Shown piece after piece: positions 9,108 to 18,236 of a DNA stretch of 64,000 nucleotides. A program made the position numbers and the translations under genes. The stretch's first letter is position 1. Each line of letters begins with the position of its first letter. A model generated the notes under the pieces. That model was not told the DNA's origin. It did no database searches and saw nothing but the letters and a program-made list of their open reading frames with translations. Source of the DNA: Pontibacter coccineus (GTDB lineage Bacteria; Bacteroidota; Bacteroidia; Cytophagales; Hymenobacteraceae); NCBI RefSeq assembly GCF_030546575.1, contig NZ_JAUOTN010000003.1:310001-374000 (forward strand), read 5' to 3'.

Positions 9108-9136
9108 AAAAAAAGCGCCCCACGGGGCGCTTTTTT
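9108..9136. terminator. Bidirectional hairpin terminator
   Basis: The stem AAGCGCCCC / GGGGCGCTT with flanking A and T runs separates the convergent ACBP and DUF2007 genes; the latter's stop codon lies within it. Confidence 0.9.
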
Positions 9137-9557
9137 AGTTTTCTTTCCAAGTATAGTGGCAGTCGTGGCAACCGTAACGCCTGCTGACGAAGGGTAGGGT
9201 GATACCCAGCACTCCTCCAAAAAATCCACGGGCAGAGATGTTTTTTGACTCGCATATCGGGCATGCCTCAGCATCCAGGTATACCTGAGCGGGCGGTGCC
9301 AGCTCAATGTTGTCGTCAATGATGTACTCACTGGTGCCGCGCTCAATACGGCCCAATAACTCGAGGGCCTCTTCTACATCGCCTTCTGTCACCTGCAGTT
9401 TCACGCCACCCACCGCCAGCGAGTACAGTGGCTGTGCCGCAATGATCTGCTCGTCACCCAAAAAGCACAGGATTCCCTCTGCTTCCAGGCGGCCTTTCAG
9501 GATGTGGGCCTCAGTGGGTTGGCTGAAGGTGGCAACGGTGATCAGGCGCTCGGCCAT
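9135..9557 (-). CDS. DUF2007 domain protein with C-terminal zinc ribbon
   Basis: A 140-residue cytosolic protein of unknown function. Residues 1-70 match the DUF2007 pattern (ITVATFSQPTEAHILKGRLEAEGI, then a hydrophobic GGVKLQV), a small ferredoxin-like fold related to putative signal-transduction proteins. The C-terminal half has two Cys pairs (CPICES and CHDCHY), likely a zinc ribbon. It lies 21 bp from the CDGSH gene upstream on the same strand, so the two are probably co-transcribed. Metal binding is inferred from the cysteines. Confidence 0.8.
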   Translation of the reverse strand: MAERLITVATFSQPTEAHILKGRLEAEGILCFLGDEQIIAAQPLYSLAVGGVKLQVTEGDVEEALELLGRIERGTSEYIIDDNIELAPPAQVYLDAEACPICESKNISARGFFGGVLGITLPFVSRRYGCHDCHYTWKEN

Positions 9558-9578
9558 GGTGAACGGGTTGTGTTAGGG

Positions 9579-9803
9579 TTACTGTTTTTTGGGAGGAAGA
9601 TCAAAGGCCTCGGCATCATGCTCGAAGTGGCCTTTGTGCGAGCCGTCGCAGAAGGGTTTGTTCTGCGACATGCCGCAGCGGCAGATCGAAACCAGTTCGC
9701 GGCCACCGAGCCCGTATACGTTGCCGTGCTTGTCCACGATCTCAAACTCACCCTCTACACGCAGGGAGCCATTGCTGTTCACTGTTATTTTCGTCTTCGA
9801 CAT
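9579..9803 (-). CDS. CDGSH-type iron-sulfur protein
   Basis: A 74-residue protein with the CDGSH signature ICRCGMSQNKPFCDGSHK, in which three Cys and one His bind a [2Fe-2S] cluster (CxCx6-8CDGSH). Single-CDGSH prokaryotic proteins are probably electron-transfer or redox-sensing proteins of the cytosol. It is likely the first gene of a two-gene unit with the DUF2007/zinc-ribbon gene. Confidence 0.92.
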   Translation of the reverse strand: MSKTKITVNSNGSLRVEGEFEIVDKHGNVYGLGGRELVSICRCGMSQNKPFCDGSHKGHFEHDAEAFDLPPKKQ

Positions 9804-9892
9804 TGTCTTTTGTTTAGTACAATAACAAATATAGCTTTTTTACGGCACAATTACCAGCCGTCTGCCTGCAACAGGAAAGGGCCAGAAACACC

Positions 9893-9924
9893 ACAGCCCC
9901 CGGACGTGGACGGCCGGGGGCTGT
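9893..9924. terminator. GC-rich hairpin, possible terminator
   Basis: The stem ACAGCCCCCGG / CCGGGGGCTGT lies directly past the end of the lipoprotein gene at 9946. There is no clear T-run, so its function as a terminator is uncertain. Confidence 0.5.
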
Positions 9925-9945
9925 GACTCTGACGGCGTACCGGCA

Positions 9946-10746
9946 TTAGTTGCTGTACACGTAGTTGAATGTTTGGGACTTACCGTTTGGCAGTGTCACC
10001 GTCTGGCTGATCGGCATGCCGCTGTCGTCGTACTTGTACGAGTAAGAGCGTGTGAAAGCCTTTTGGCTGTTGTGTACTTCCATAGAAGAGCGCACCAGGT
10101 TGTTTGGGCTGCTGGCCGAACCTGGCTCTGCAAATGCGTGCAGTGGGTTCGGGTTAGCATCGTAAGAGTTGGTTGTGGTCGCGTAAAGCTTCGCATCTCC
10201 AGTACCATCAATCACAAACTGCTTTTCCTGGGCGTAGTTACCGTTTGGCATCACTTCATATGTCGTGAATGACTTCAGTTTGCCTTTCTCCTCGGTGCCT
10301 TCGTACACTGACTTCTTGCTCAGCTTGTTGGCGGCATCATAAGAATATGTGCTGTAGGTCTGGTACTCCGGCTTGCCACCTGTAAAGTAAGTGGAAACCG
10401 ATTTGCTCAACTCGCCTTTGTCATTGTAGGTGTAGTGCTGCTCTGTCAGAAGCGCCTGGTTTTTGCCGGCGTAGGTAGTGCTCTTGATCAGGCGGCCCTT
10501 GTTGTCACGCTCATACTTGTCGAAACTATCCACCTCGCCTGTCTCCTGGTTGTAGTGGTTTACCTGGCTAAGCTGCTTGCCCACCACTTTGTAAGAAGTA
10601 ACCTCGGCGGAATCCAGCATCACATGTGACAGGGCACCCTGGTCAAAAGTAGGCTCTGCAGACTCGTTGTCATTTTTTTCGCAAGACGAAAGTGCTACCA
10701 CGCCAAACACGAGCATGGCAGGTAAAAAACGGTTTTTCAATTTCAT
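9946..10746 (-). CDS. Lipoprotein with YD/RHS-like repeats
   Basis: Predicted 266-residue surface lipoprotein. The start MKLKNRF precedes a signal peptide with lipobox ALSSC. The mature part contains several imperfect repeats of the type YxYDxxGxLxK (YTYNDKGELSKSV, YSYDAANKLSKKSV, YSYKYDDSGMPIS) alternating with KSxTxY strands, like the beta-wrapped YD repeats of RHS proteins but short and without a toxin tail. No enzyme motif is seen. Such small YD lipoproteins are common in Bacteroidota and have no assigned function. Confidence 0.8.
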   Translation of the reverse strand: MKLKNRFLPAMLVFGVVALSSCEKNDNESAEPTFDQGALSHVMLDSAEVTSYKVVGKQLSQVNHYNQETGEVDSFDKYERDNKGRLIKSTTYAGKNQALLTEQHYTYNDKGELSKSVSTYFTGGKPEYQTYSTYSYDAANKLSKKSVYEGTEEKGKLKSFTTYEVMPNGNYAQEKQFVIDGTGDAKLYATTTNSYDANPNPLHAFAEPGSASSPNNLVRSSMEVHNSQKAFTRSYSYKYDDSGMPISQTVTLPNGKSQTFNYVYSN

Positions 10747-10979
10747 TTGGCTAAAAGTTGAAAAGTGAAAATAAATAAACAGCACAGGGCGCTTCCCCGG
10801 CAGTCTCAGGTAAAACGCCCTTTCCTTTAAAATAATTGCACTGTGGCAGAGAAAATTACAGCAATGCCTGTAGTTGGTAGAATCTTACAAGCGTCATTGT
10901 ACTGTAAATAGCTTATTTATAGCCAATTGGAATTTGAATTTATTTTTAAAAAAGTTGCGCTTTGCGAAAAAGTGCAATT

Positions 10980-13418
10980 TTAATTGAGTGTGGCCGCCCG
11001 TGCGATCTGAAGCAGCTCGTCGCCGGCATCAATGTCGTGGCGCAGTTGCTCCTGGAAATTGATCGAAATGCGGAGCGCCTTCAGTCCCTGCACGCCCTGT
11101 AGCTCTTCTATCTCCAGGTCCTCTACTCCCTGCTCAATATACCCTTCCGCCTGCAGAAAGTCGATGTAGCGGCGGTACTCCTGCGCCTCGCGTGGCTGTG
11201 TGTACACAATGGCCACCTTGCCGGGCTGGGTGAGGCGCTCCTCGGTACCGCGCAGCGTGGCCTTGTCTATTCGCTTCTTGATGATCTCGTAGCGGATGTT
11301 GTCGGCGCCTTCCACATCAAACTTTTTCTCGTCGAGCCGGAAGCGGATGCAGATCGGGTTGCTGTGCACCAGGATCAGCTGGGTGATCTCGAGCGGCAGT
11401 TTCAGGTTAGCGCGCAGTTTATGTATGCGGCGGGCTATCTCGCAGGTGAGCATCAGTTGCCACAGGCGCATGTTCTTCAGGTATAGCTCCTCAAAATGAC
11501 CGCTGTTCAGTAGCGATGCCCCGATGTAGATGTTGTACTCCAGCCCATCCGTCTTATACTTCTCAAAGTAGTGCGGAAAGATCTGCTGCGCCTTTTCCTC
11601 CTCCCGGTCCAGGAAGCTGGAAATGGTGTCGTTGATCAGGTATAGGCTCTCTTCGTAGGCGCGCCGCTTGTTGTACACCACGCCGTTTGGATTGTTGGTG
11701 GCTTTGCGATAGGCTTCGATGGCCTTTTGGGTAGAAGGGTACTTCTGGGTGAAGTGATTGAAGAGCGGTTCGATCTCGCTGCGCAGAAACTCCAGCACCA
11801 CAGCCTCGTCGCCCGAGCCCAGTTCCTGCACGATGTTTTGCGAGTACTTGTCTATCTTATAGATCAACTCATCCAGAATGGAGAGCGGCAGCTTGTCTTT
11901 GGCGGCCAGAATCACCTCTTTGGCCAGTACCAACTGGTCTATCAGGTCGCCTTGTATGGCCCTATTGCGCTCCGAAGCCGAACTGCGAACGTCCGATACC
12001 CCGTAAAGTGGGAAAATGTCGCGGAACACGATCGGTTCGATCTCGGCCGGCACATTGCGCTCCATCTTATCGAGCAGGTTGATGGCTGCCTGCGTAAAGC
12101 GCCACTCCACGATGGGGTGAATGGCCGTGTACTTCTCCTTGATGATGTTTTGGATGCTGCTGCGCAACTCATCGAGCATGCGGTTGAGGGCCAGCGCAAA
12201 AAGTGGCAGTATCTCCTTGAGCTTGATGGTGGAGAGGGCATTCAGCTCGCCAGGTATAGGCGAGGCCAGTTCCAGCATACCGATCGTTTTGCCCTCGTAG
12301 TGAAGCGGCGCGATGATCAGGTTTCGAACACCGGACTTAATCAACTCCTGCTCCAGTCTGTTGGTCTCATCCAGCTGCTCCAGGTCGTCTACTATAATGG
12401 TGTTGCCCTTGATGAGCACGGGGGCGTAGATGGACTCCGTCAGATCTTCCAGTTTGATGTGGGAGTCTTTCTGAAGCACCAGCCCGTTCCAGGTTTTGCG
12501 GGTAAAGTTAGTGTCGAACTCATGCAGTTCAGGCAGGGAGGCCAGACCTAGCCGCAGCCCCGGCAGCCCGAAGAGCACGCGCAGCTTCTGCTGCAGGCTC
12601 TCAAACCCCTCCGGTGTGGTCACTGAGTCCTGGTCGAGGAGGTCGTAGCGCAACGAGGAGATGGTCGCCTCGTTGGTCACGTCCGTGAAATCGTAGATGG
12701 CAAAGCCGCTGAACTCGAAGTTCTCTGGCGGAATCTTCTGCATCCAGAGGTCCAGGTCGTTGTAGCGGTTGATCAGAAAGTTTATCTCCTGCGTGCTGAG
12801 TTTCTTGATCGGACCCTTGGCCTTCACTTTCATGAACTTCAGGTCCGTGATCAGCTTGTAGTGCCGGTCCAGCTTGGTGAACTTGTCTTTGATACTGAAG
12901 ATAAAGGGCTCGTCCACAAAGAAGTTGGCGTTGTAGAACTTCTCCAGGATCAGGGTATAGGCCGAGAGCGTCTGGCGGAAGAGCAGTGTCTTGAGGTCGA
13001 GGTTGAGCTTTTGGGTATAGTTGCCGCCTCCCAGCAGGTCGAGCTCCTCCAGGCGTGGCGTGGCGTAGAAACTGTCGAAGTGAAAGGGCAGCACCGTAGC
13101 ACGCAGGTCGTTCTCCCAGAGGGCGCTCGGGAAAATATCCTCCATCAGGATATCGACCGTGTCGATGTATTTATTGATAATGGACACATCCTCGATAGGC
13201 TCCAGCAGCTCGGGGTTTTGGCGCAGCAGACCGGCCAGCTCGTTCACACGGGACACATTGCAGTTCGGGTCGGTCTTGATCTTGTTCTCCCAGTAAGTCA
13301 CCAGCGGTGACAGGCTGAGGGTCGCCTTGAACGGAAAGCGTTCGGCGCTCAGGATGATCTCGTCCCGGTTAGGTATGGAAACAACGGTTTCGTGGAAGTT
13401 GTCCCTCGTTTTGCGCAT
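10980..13418 (-). CDS. Large GAF-domain protein of unknown function
   Basis: An 812-residue cytosolic protein without signal or membrane segments. Around residues 340-415 there is a GAF-like module (NLIIAPLHYEGKTIGMLELASP), a ligand- or cofactor-binding fold. The remainder is mostly alpha-helical with few recognisable motifs; there is no kinase, HD, GGDEF or response-regulator domain. Proteins of this length with a central GAF are seen in Cytophagales and are usually annotated only as GAF domain-containing. It stands alone between a lipoprotein gene and a divergent exported coiled-coil protein. The specific function is unknown. Confidence 0.8.
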   Translation of the reverse strand: MRKTRDNFHETVVSIPNRDEIILSAERFPFKATLSLSPLVTYWENKIKTDPNCNVSRVNELAGLLRQNPELLEPIEDVSIINKYIDTVDILMEDIFPSALWENDLRATVLPFHFDSFYATPRLEELDLLGGGNYTQKLNLDLKTLLFRQTLSAYTLILEKFYNANFFVDEPFIFSIKDKFTKLDRHYKLITDLKFMKVKAKGPIKKLSTQEINFLINRYNDLDLWMQKIPPENFEFSGFAIYDFTDVTNEATISSLRYDLLDQDSVTTPEGFESLQQKLRVLFGLPGLRLGLASLPELHEFDTNFTRKTWNGLVLQKDSHIKLEDLTESIYAPVLIKGNTIIVDDLEQLDETNRLEQELIKSGVRNLIIAPLHYEGKTIGMLELASPIPGELNALSTIKLKEILPLFALALNRMLDELRSSIQNIIKEKYTAIHPIVEWRFTQAAINLLDKMERNVPAEIEPIVFRDIFPLYGVSDVRSSASERNRAIQGDLIDQLVLAKEVILAAKDKLPLSILDELIYKIDKYSQNIVQELGSGDEAVVLEFLRSEIEPLFNHFTQKYPSTQKAIEAYRKATNNPNGVVYNKRRAYEESLYLINDTISSFLDREEEKAQQIFPHYFEKYKTDGLEYNIYIGASLLNSGHFEELYLKNMRLWQLMLTCEIARRIHKLRANLKLPLEITQLILVHSNPICIRFRLDEKKFDVEGADNIRYEIIKKRIDKATLRGTEERLTQPGKVAIVYTQPREAQEYRRYIDFLQAEGYIEQGVEDLEIEELQGVQGLKALRISINFQEQLRHDIDAGDELLQIARAATLN

Positions 13419-13660
13419 ATAAGTTTATTTGGTTGATGGGGGAAGAACGTGTATGGCACAATCCCAAGTGCGGCGCAGGCAAAATGCCTATCTTTGCATT
13501 AAACGTAAGCAACCGCAAAAGGATAGCAAACGGCATGTTATAGTGGGAGCAGGTATAGTGGCAGGATTAAAAAAATATAGCGCCATCAGAATATTCTGGC
13601 ATAATATTTAATAGGAATGCTGTGTTAAAAGAGTATGCTGTAACATTATAAAACCAACCT

Positions 13661-14293
13661 ATGAAGAAGCTATTTGTTTACGCCCTCATGCTTTTTATGG
13701 CCCTAAGCACGCTCGGCGCCCAGGCCCAGACCAAATCGAAACTGGAGCAGGACCTGGAGGATTTCAGAACCTGGATGAACAAAAGAGTAAACCAGGGCGA
13801 TAGTATAACAAAGGCTGAATGGCCGGTAGTCAAGCAGGAGTTCAGGGCCCGCACCCAAAGTCTGGACCGCAGCAGCAGCCAGATGAACGAAGCCTCGAAG
13901 CAGGAGTATGGCGAACTGAAAAACCAGTACCAGGCGTGGGAGGCTGAGAAGGAAGAACGCTACGGACAGCCGCTTAGCCGCGAGACAGCCGTTACCTGGG
14001 AGCGCCGCCTGGCCGGCACCAACAAGATCGGACAGCTAAAGGCCAGTCAGTTGCGCGGCACTTTTGTCAGGTTCATGGAAAACGTGCGGGCGCAGCGCGC
14101 CGACTGGAGCCTCCGCGACTGGGACTATGCCGAGCACGTATACCTGCAGCTCAACGACCGCAGGCAGCAGGTACTCAGCCAGATGACCAACAGCGACAAG
14201 ATGAAAGTGGCCGCGCTGCAAGTAGAGTTCAACACCCTGCGCAAAAGCCGTGACGCCAAGGACAGGTATAACCAGATGCGGGAGCAACGCTAG
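13661..14293 (+). CDS. Exported coiled-coil protein of unknown function
   Basis: A 210-residue protein with an N-terminal signal peptide (MKKLFVYALMLFMALS...GAQAQ, cleavage after AQAQ). The mature part is highly charged and almost entirely helical (repeated ERR, QLND, EEKEERYGQ), consistent with a periplasmic helical bundle or coiled coil. No family was recognised. A TATCTTTG sequence at 13489-13496 fits the -7 consensus but lies 165 bp upstream and lacks a clear -33, so the promoter is undecided. It is followed by a strong terminator. Confidence 0.75.
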   Translation: MKKLFVYALMLFMALSTLGAQAQTKSKLEQDLEDFRTWMNKRVNQGDSITKAEWPVVKQEFRARTQSLDRSSSQMNEASKQEYGELKNQYQAWEAEKEERYGQPLSRETAVTWERRLAGTNKIGQLKASQLRGTFVRFMENVRAQRADWSLRDWDYAEHVYLQLNDRRQQVLSQMTNSDKMKVAALQVEFNTLRKSRDAKDRYNQMREQR

Positions 14294-14331
14294 GGATACC
14301 CGTCTTACAGCGGGAGAATCCCATACCTAAC

Positions 14332-14377
14332 AAAACAGCCGGGACTTGCAGTGATTGCTGCACGTCCCGGCTGTTTT
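14332..14377. terminator. Strong bidirectional hairpin terminator
   Basis: A 14-bp perfect stem (AAAACAGCCGGGAC / GTCCCGGCTGTTTT) around an 18-base loop lies between convergent genes. Confidence 0.88.
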
Positions 14378-14392
14378 CGGTTATAGTGTTAA

Positions 14393-14569
14393 CTAGATGG
14401 CGTTCTGGCCTTTGGTGCCGCCAGACTGGTCGCCTTTGTTGCGGCCCTGGTTCGGGCTCTTGTCCTTCTTCTGGTCAGGCATGTTGCGGTTTCCTTCCTG
14501 GCCGCCCTGCTTTTTAGCCTCAGGCTGTTGCTGCGACTTGTTTTTGTCCTGGTTATGTCCCTTTGTCAT
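14393..14569 (-). CDS. Small hydrophilic Gln/Lys/Gly-rich protein
   Basis: A 58-residue, extremely hydrophilic and probably disordered protein (MTKGHNQDKNKSQQQ, later KKDKSPNQGRNKGDQ). Composition resembles small stress-associated or seed-LEA/KGG-like proteins, but no definite motif is present. The start MTKG follows TAAATAAAG, a typical A-rich Bacteroidota leader; a start eight codons further upstream is possible. Composition and flanking terminators support a real gene; function is unknown. Confidence 0.6.
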   Translation of the reverse strand: MTKGHNQDKNKSQQQPEAKKQGGQEGNRNMPDQKKDKSPNQGRNKGDQSGGTKGQNAI

Positions 14570-14830
14570 AGCTTTATTTAAGTTTGGTTTCACTTACTGT
14601 TTACGCAGCCTGCTCTGATGGGTTGATGGCAACCAGAACAGCATTGGAGTCTAACTGGGCCGCTACACCCGTCGGTTTATTCCTCTGAGGTAGAGTACAG
14701 AGCGGGCTGGGGTGCATACTTCGACAGGCAGTGTGCATAACCACGTTGGTAAGTTTCAGGAAGAGAGACAAACAGGCACGAAAAAAAGCTTTAATTTGCA
14801 GCCGGTTTCTTCATCCATTATACCATTACC

Positions 14831-15445
14831 ATGCACATTGCGATCGTCGGCAACATTGGCGCCGGCAAAACTACCCTGGCCACCAAACTTTCCCAGCACT
14901 TTAAGTGGGAGCTATACCTGGAGGCAGTCGAGAATAACCCCTACCTGAAGGATTTTTACGAGGACATGGAGCGCTGGGCTTTCCACCTCCAGGTGTACTT
15001 TCTGAACAGTCGCTTCGGACAGGTGCAGCAGATCCAGTCCAAGGACGGGCATGTGATCCAGGACCGCACGATTTACGAAGACGCTTTCATCTTCGCTAAA
15101 AACCTGCACGATTCCGGGCTAATGAGCACGCGCGATTACGAGAACTACTTTGCGCTTTTTCAGTCGATGATCAGCATGGTGAAGGCGCCTGACCTGATGA
15201 TTTACCTGAAGGCCGACCTGCCGAAACTGATCGGACAGATCGAGAAGCGCAACCGCGAGTACGAAAACAACATCAGCATCAACTACCTGCGCAACCTCAA
15301 CGAGCACTACAACACCTGGATGAGCAGTTACGACCAGGGCAAACTGCTGGTGATCGATGTGAACAACATGGACTTTGTGGCCAACCCCGAGGATCTGGGA
15401 AGCATTATTGAGCGGATTAACAGCGAACTGTTCGGTCTGTTTTAA
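14831..15445 (+). CDS. Deoxynucleoside kinase (dNK family)
   Basis: A 204-residue cytosolic kinase that would phosphorylate deoxynucleosides for salvage. The P-loop is GNIGAGKTT (residues 7-15). The substrate-binding segment VENNPYLKDFY, the DRTIYEDA motif (DRS-type, with general base and Arg) and the lid RNREYE follow in the family's order. It resembles bacterial deoxyadenosine/deoxyguanosine kinases; the exact base preference is not readable. It is a single gene with a terminator 30 bp downstream. Confidence 0.93.
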   Translation: MHIAIVGNIGAGKTTLATKLSQHFKWELYLEAVENNPYLKDFYEDMERWAFHLQVYFLNSRFGQVQQIQSKDGHVIQDRTIYEDAFIFAKNLHDSGLMSTRDYENYFALFQSMISMVKAPDLMIYLKADLPKLIGQIEKRNREYENNISINYLRNLNEHYNTWMSSYDQGKLLVIDVNNMDFVANPEDLGSIIERINSELFGLF

Positions 15446-15472
15446 GCAAGTGAAAAGCATCACATAGGTATA

Positions 15473-15510
15473 AGCCGCTGCTCTGATAAAGAGTGGCGGC
15501 TTTTTCTTTT
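15473..15510 (+). terminator. Rho-independent terminator
   Basis: Hairpin AGCCGC-T-GCTCT / AGAG-T-GGCGGCT followed by TTTTTCTTTT, 27 bp behind the kinase gene. Confidence 0.85.
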
Positions 15511-15562
15511 ACCCCAAATCCTGTATCTTTCTCTTGAAAAATAAAACTAACCTGATACCTAC

Positions 15563-17230
15563 ATGAAATCACGCCACCTGATACTAGCCTCCGCTGTAGC
15601 CGCCATGACGGCCGCCTGCACCGGCAGCACCACCGACGAAACTCAAACCACCGAGACTGAGCAGACCGGTGCCGCCACCACCGACCTGCAGCAGAAGTTG
15701 GGCATGTACACCACCGTGCGCCTCACCGCTGACCTGAACGGCCTGAGCGAAAAAGAGCGCCAAATGATTCCCTTGTTGATCGAAGCAAGCGACATCATGG
15801 ACGAGCTGTTCTGGTATGAGGCCTATGGCAAGAAAGACTCCTTGCTCAGTGCCCTGACCGACGATGCCGCCAAACAGTTTGTGAAAATCAACTACGGCCC
15901 CTGGGATCGCCTCAACAACAACGAGCCCTTTATACCTGGCGTGGGACCAAAGCCGGACGCAGCCAACTTCTACCCGCACGACATGACGAAGGAGGAGTTT
16001 GAGAAGGCGAACCTGAAAGACAAAGCCAGTCAGTATACCTTGCTGCGACGCGACGCCAAGGGTAACCTGATCACGGTTCCTTACCACGAGCAGTTCAAGG
16101 AGCAGGTAAAACGCGCTTCTAACCTGTTGCGCCAGGCAGCGAACCTGGCCGAGGAGCCAGGCCTGAAAAAATACCTGACCCTGCGTGCTGATGCGCTGCT
16201 CAACGATAACTACCAGCCAAGCGACCTGGCCTGGATGGACATGAAGAACAACCGCATCGACGTAGTGATCGGCCCGATCGAAACTTACGAAGACAAGGTA
16301 TTCGGCTACAAAGCGGCGCACGAAGCCTATGTGCTGATCAAGGACATGGACTGGAGCAAGCGCCTCGAGAAGTATGCGGCCTTCCTGCCCGAACTACAGC
16401 GTGGCTTGCCGGTAGCAGCCAACCTTAAAAAAGAAACCCCGGGCACCGATTCGGACCTGAACGCCTATGACGTGGTTTATTACGCCGGCGACTGCAACGC
16501 GGGCAGCAAAACCATCGCCATCAACCTGCCCAATGACGAAGAGGTGCAGCTGAAGAAAGGCACACGCCGGCTGCAGCTCAAGAACGCCATGCAGGCCAAG
16601 TTCGACAAGATCATGCTGCCGATTGCTGATGAGCTGATCGCCGATGACCAGAAGCAGCACATCACCTTCGATGCTTTCTTTGCCAATACCATGTTCCACG
16701 AAGTGGCGCACGGTCTGGGCATCAAGAACACCATCAACGGCAAAGGCACCGTACGGGAAGCTTTAAAAGAACACGCCTCAGCGCTGGAAGAAGGCAAAGC
16801 CGACATCCTGGGCCTGTACATGATCACGCAACTGCACAAGAAAGGCGAAGTGAGCGGCAGCCTCGAGGACTACTACACCACTTTCATGGCGGGCATTTTC
16901 CGCTCGGTACGTTTTGGCGCGGCCAGTGCGCACGGCAAGGCCAACATGGTACGCTTCAACTTCTTTAAGGAGAACGGCGCCTTCGAGCGTGACGCGCAGA
17001 CGGGCAAGTACCGCGTGAACTACGTGAAAATGGGGGAGGCCATGGACAAGTTATCTGAACTGATCCTGACGCTGCAGGGCAACGGCGACTACGCCGGTGT
17101 AGGCAAATTGCTGAATGAGCAGGGGCAGATCAGCGCCGAACTACAAGCTGACCTTGACCGCCTGAGCCAAAAGAACATACCCGTGGACGTGGTGTTTGAG
17201 CAGGGCGTAGACGTGCTGGGCTTAAAGTAA
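15563..17230 (+). CDS. M49-like (dipeptidyl-peptidase III-related) zinc metallopeptidase, lipoprotein
   Basis: Predicted 555-residue envelope enzyme. The signal peptide ends MTAAC (lipobox) followed by a Thr-rich linker. The zinc site is FHEVAHGLG (His379, Glu380, His383), with the second zinc Glu in EEGKAD (Glu409/410), the arrangement of the DPP III-related family. Animal and yeast DPP III have a six-residue HExxGH; here the His spacing is the five-residue HExxH, as in plant Nudix-fused homologues. It may release dipeptides or act on other small substrates. The next gene starts 4 bp downstream, so the two are translationally close. Confidence 0.88.
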   Translation: MKSRHLILASAVAAMTAACTGSTTDETQTTETEQTGAATTDLQQKLGMYTTVRLTADLNGLSEKERQMIPLLIEASDIMDELFWYEAYGKKDSLLSALTDDAAKQFVKINYGPWDRLNNNEPFIPGVGPKPDAANFYPHDMTKEEFEKANLKDKASQYTLLRRDAKGNLITVPYHEQFKEQVKRASNLLRQAANLAEEPGLKKYLTLRADALLNDNYQPSDLAWMDMKNNRIDVVIGPIETYEDKVFGYKAAHEAYVLIKDMDWSKRLEKYAAFLPELQRGLPVAANLKKETPGTDSDLNAYDVVYYAGDCNAGSKTIAINLPNDEEVQLKKGTRRLQLKNAMQAKFDKIMLPIADELIADDQKQHITFDAFFANTMFHEVAHGLGIKNTINGKGTVREALKEHASALEEGKADILGLYMITQLHKKGEVSGSLEDYYTTFMAGIFRSVRFGAASAHGKANMVRFNFFKENGAFERDAQTGKYRVNYVKMGEAMDKLSELILTLQGNGDYAGVGKLLNEQGQISAELQADLDRLSQKNIPVDVVFEQGVDVLGLK

Positions 17231-17234
17231 AATC

Positions 17235-17690
17235 ATGGCGTTGCTGCATTGGAAACAGGAAAATCTGACGTCCAGGAGGTATACTGTCAACGACGAAAAC
17301 GGCGTGGTTGGCGAGCTCACCTTCAGGGGCTGGACAAGCAACGACGCCGATTTCAGCTCCGAGCGGATCAACCTTTATTTTCAGCGGAAGGGCTGGCTTG
17401 AGCATGATGTTACGATTCACTTCAAAGAGGAGGTGATCGGTATGAGCAAATCGTCAGGCTTTGGCCAAAGCACCACTACCTTGGTCACGGGCGAGCAGTT
17501 TACTTTCAAGGGAAAAGCATTGGACAGCAGCAGAGACTTACAGGACGAAGCGGGCAATAACCTGATGCGCTTTGAGCAGGGAAACTTTTCCATCGCAAGC
17601 GGGCAGATTTCCATTATCAGGGAAATTTCGGAGCTTACCAGGCTGCTGCTCGTGGCCACCGGACTCTACTTTAAGCATCTTAGTCAGTAA
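17235..17690 (+). CDS. Uncharacterised protein downstream of the M49-like peptidase
   Basis: A 151-residue protein with alternating beta-strand character (RRYTVNDENGVVGELTFRGW, ITIRE) and no signal peptide. The pattern loosely recalls LURP/scramblase-like beta-barrels, which bind lipids, but this is only a resemblance. It begins 4 bp after the metallopeptidase stop, so the two genes almost certainly share an mRNA. A terminator follows. Function not recognised. Confidence 0.7.
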   Translation: MALLHWKQENLTSRRYTVNDENGVVGELTFRGWTSNDADFSSERINLYFQRKGWLEHDVTIHFKEEVIGMSKSSGFGQSTTTLVTGEQFTFKGKALDSSRDLQDEAGNNLMRFEQGNFSIASGQISIIREISELTRLLLVATGLYFKHLSQ

Positions 17691-17757
17691 CAGAGTGGCC
17701 CTCCTTGTGACAAATTTTACCAGACCGAACTACACAAGTAGTTGATACTTTGGCTTA

Positions 17758-17787
17758 AAGCCCCTGCCAAACGGCAGAGGCTTTTTA
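17758..17787 (+). terminator. Rho-independent terminator
   Basis: Hairpin AAAGCC-CCTGCC / GGCAG-AGGCTTT followed by a T-run, closing the M49 two-gene unit. Confidence 0.85.
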
Positions 17788-17929
17788 ATTGTTAGCCTCA
17801 GGGGTAGTCTTTTGTTGGTTTGCAGGCATTCAGGGCAAATTGTGGAAAATTGCTCTTAAATATAGACAACCTAAAAGTGATCAGGGAGTAAAACTGTTTT
17901 CCAACTCACTTTAAATCAACTATTTAATT

Positions 17930-18151
17930 ATGAAAAATTTTGTGAAATCCTTTTACGATTTTAACAGAGACAGCCCGCAGGAGCGCCAGGAACGCAACCA
18001 ACTATACCCTGAACTGGCCAAATTCCACATTGCCCTTCGCGAAGAAATGAGCGAGGAAGAGTATCAGGAATTTTACAGAGCGGAGAAGGAAGCCGCCAAA
18101 AACCTGATGATCCCTAAACCTAACCCCACGTCTCAATGGATACGGATGTAA
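17930..18151 (+). CDS. Small acidic helical protein of unknown function
   Basis: A 73-residue protein rich in Glu and Arg (PQERQERNQLYPEL, SEEEYQEFYRAEKEAAKN). It is predicted as two amphipathic helices and a Pro-rich tail, without signal peptide. Preceded by an A+T-rich leader with AATTATGAAA at the start and followed 30 bp later by a clear terminator, which supports a real transcript. No family recognised. Confidence 0.65.
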   Translation: MKNFVKSFYDFNRDSPQERQERNQLYPELAKFHIALREEMSEEEYQEFYRAEKEAAKNLMIPKPNPTSQWIRM

Positions 18152-18173
18152 CTCGTACTGACGATAGAAACTG

Positions 18174-18206
18174 AAAAAGGTAAACCGCTAGTGGTTTACC
18201 TTTTTT
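18174..18206. terminator. Perfect hairpin terminator
   Basis: AAAAAGGTAAACC paired with GGTTTACCTTTTT around GCTAGT. It can serve both the small + gene and the convergent membrane-protein gene. Confidence 0.9.
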
Positions 18207-18236
18207 GTTTATGCACTTCCCCAAAACTATCGGTGG

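Noticed and set aside
13429-13611. 60-codon plus-strand frame upstream of the coiled-coil protein
   Set aside because: No ribosome-binding context or homologous motif; it probably only covers a promoter region.
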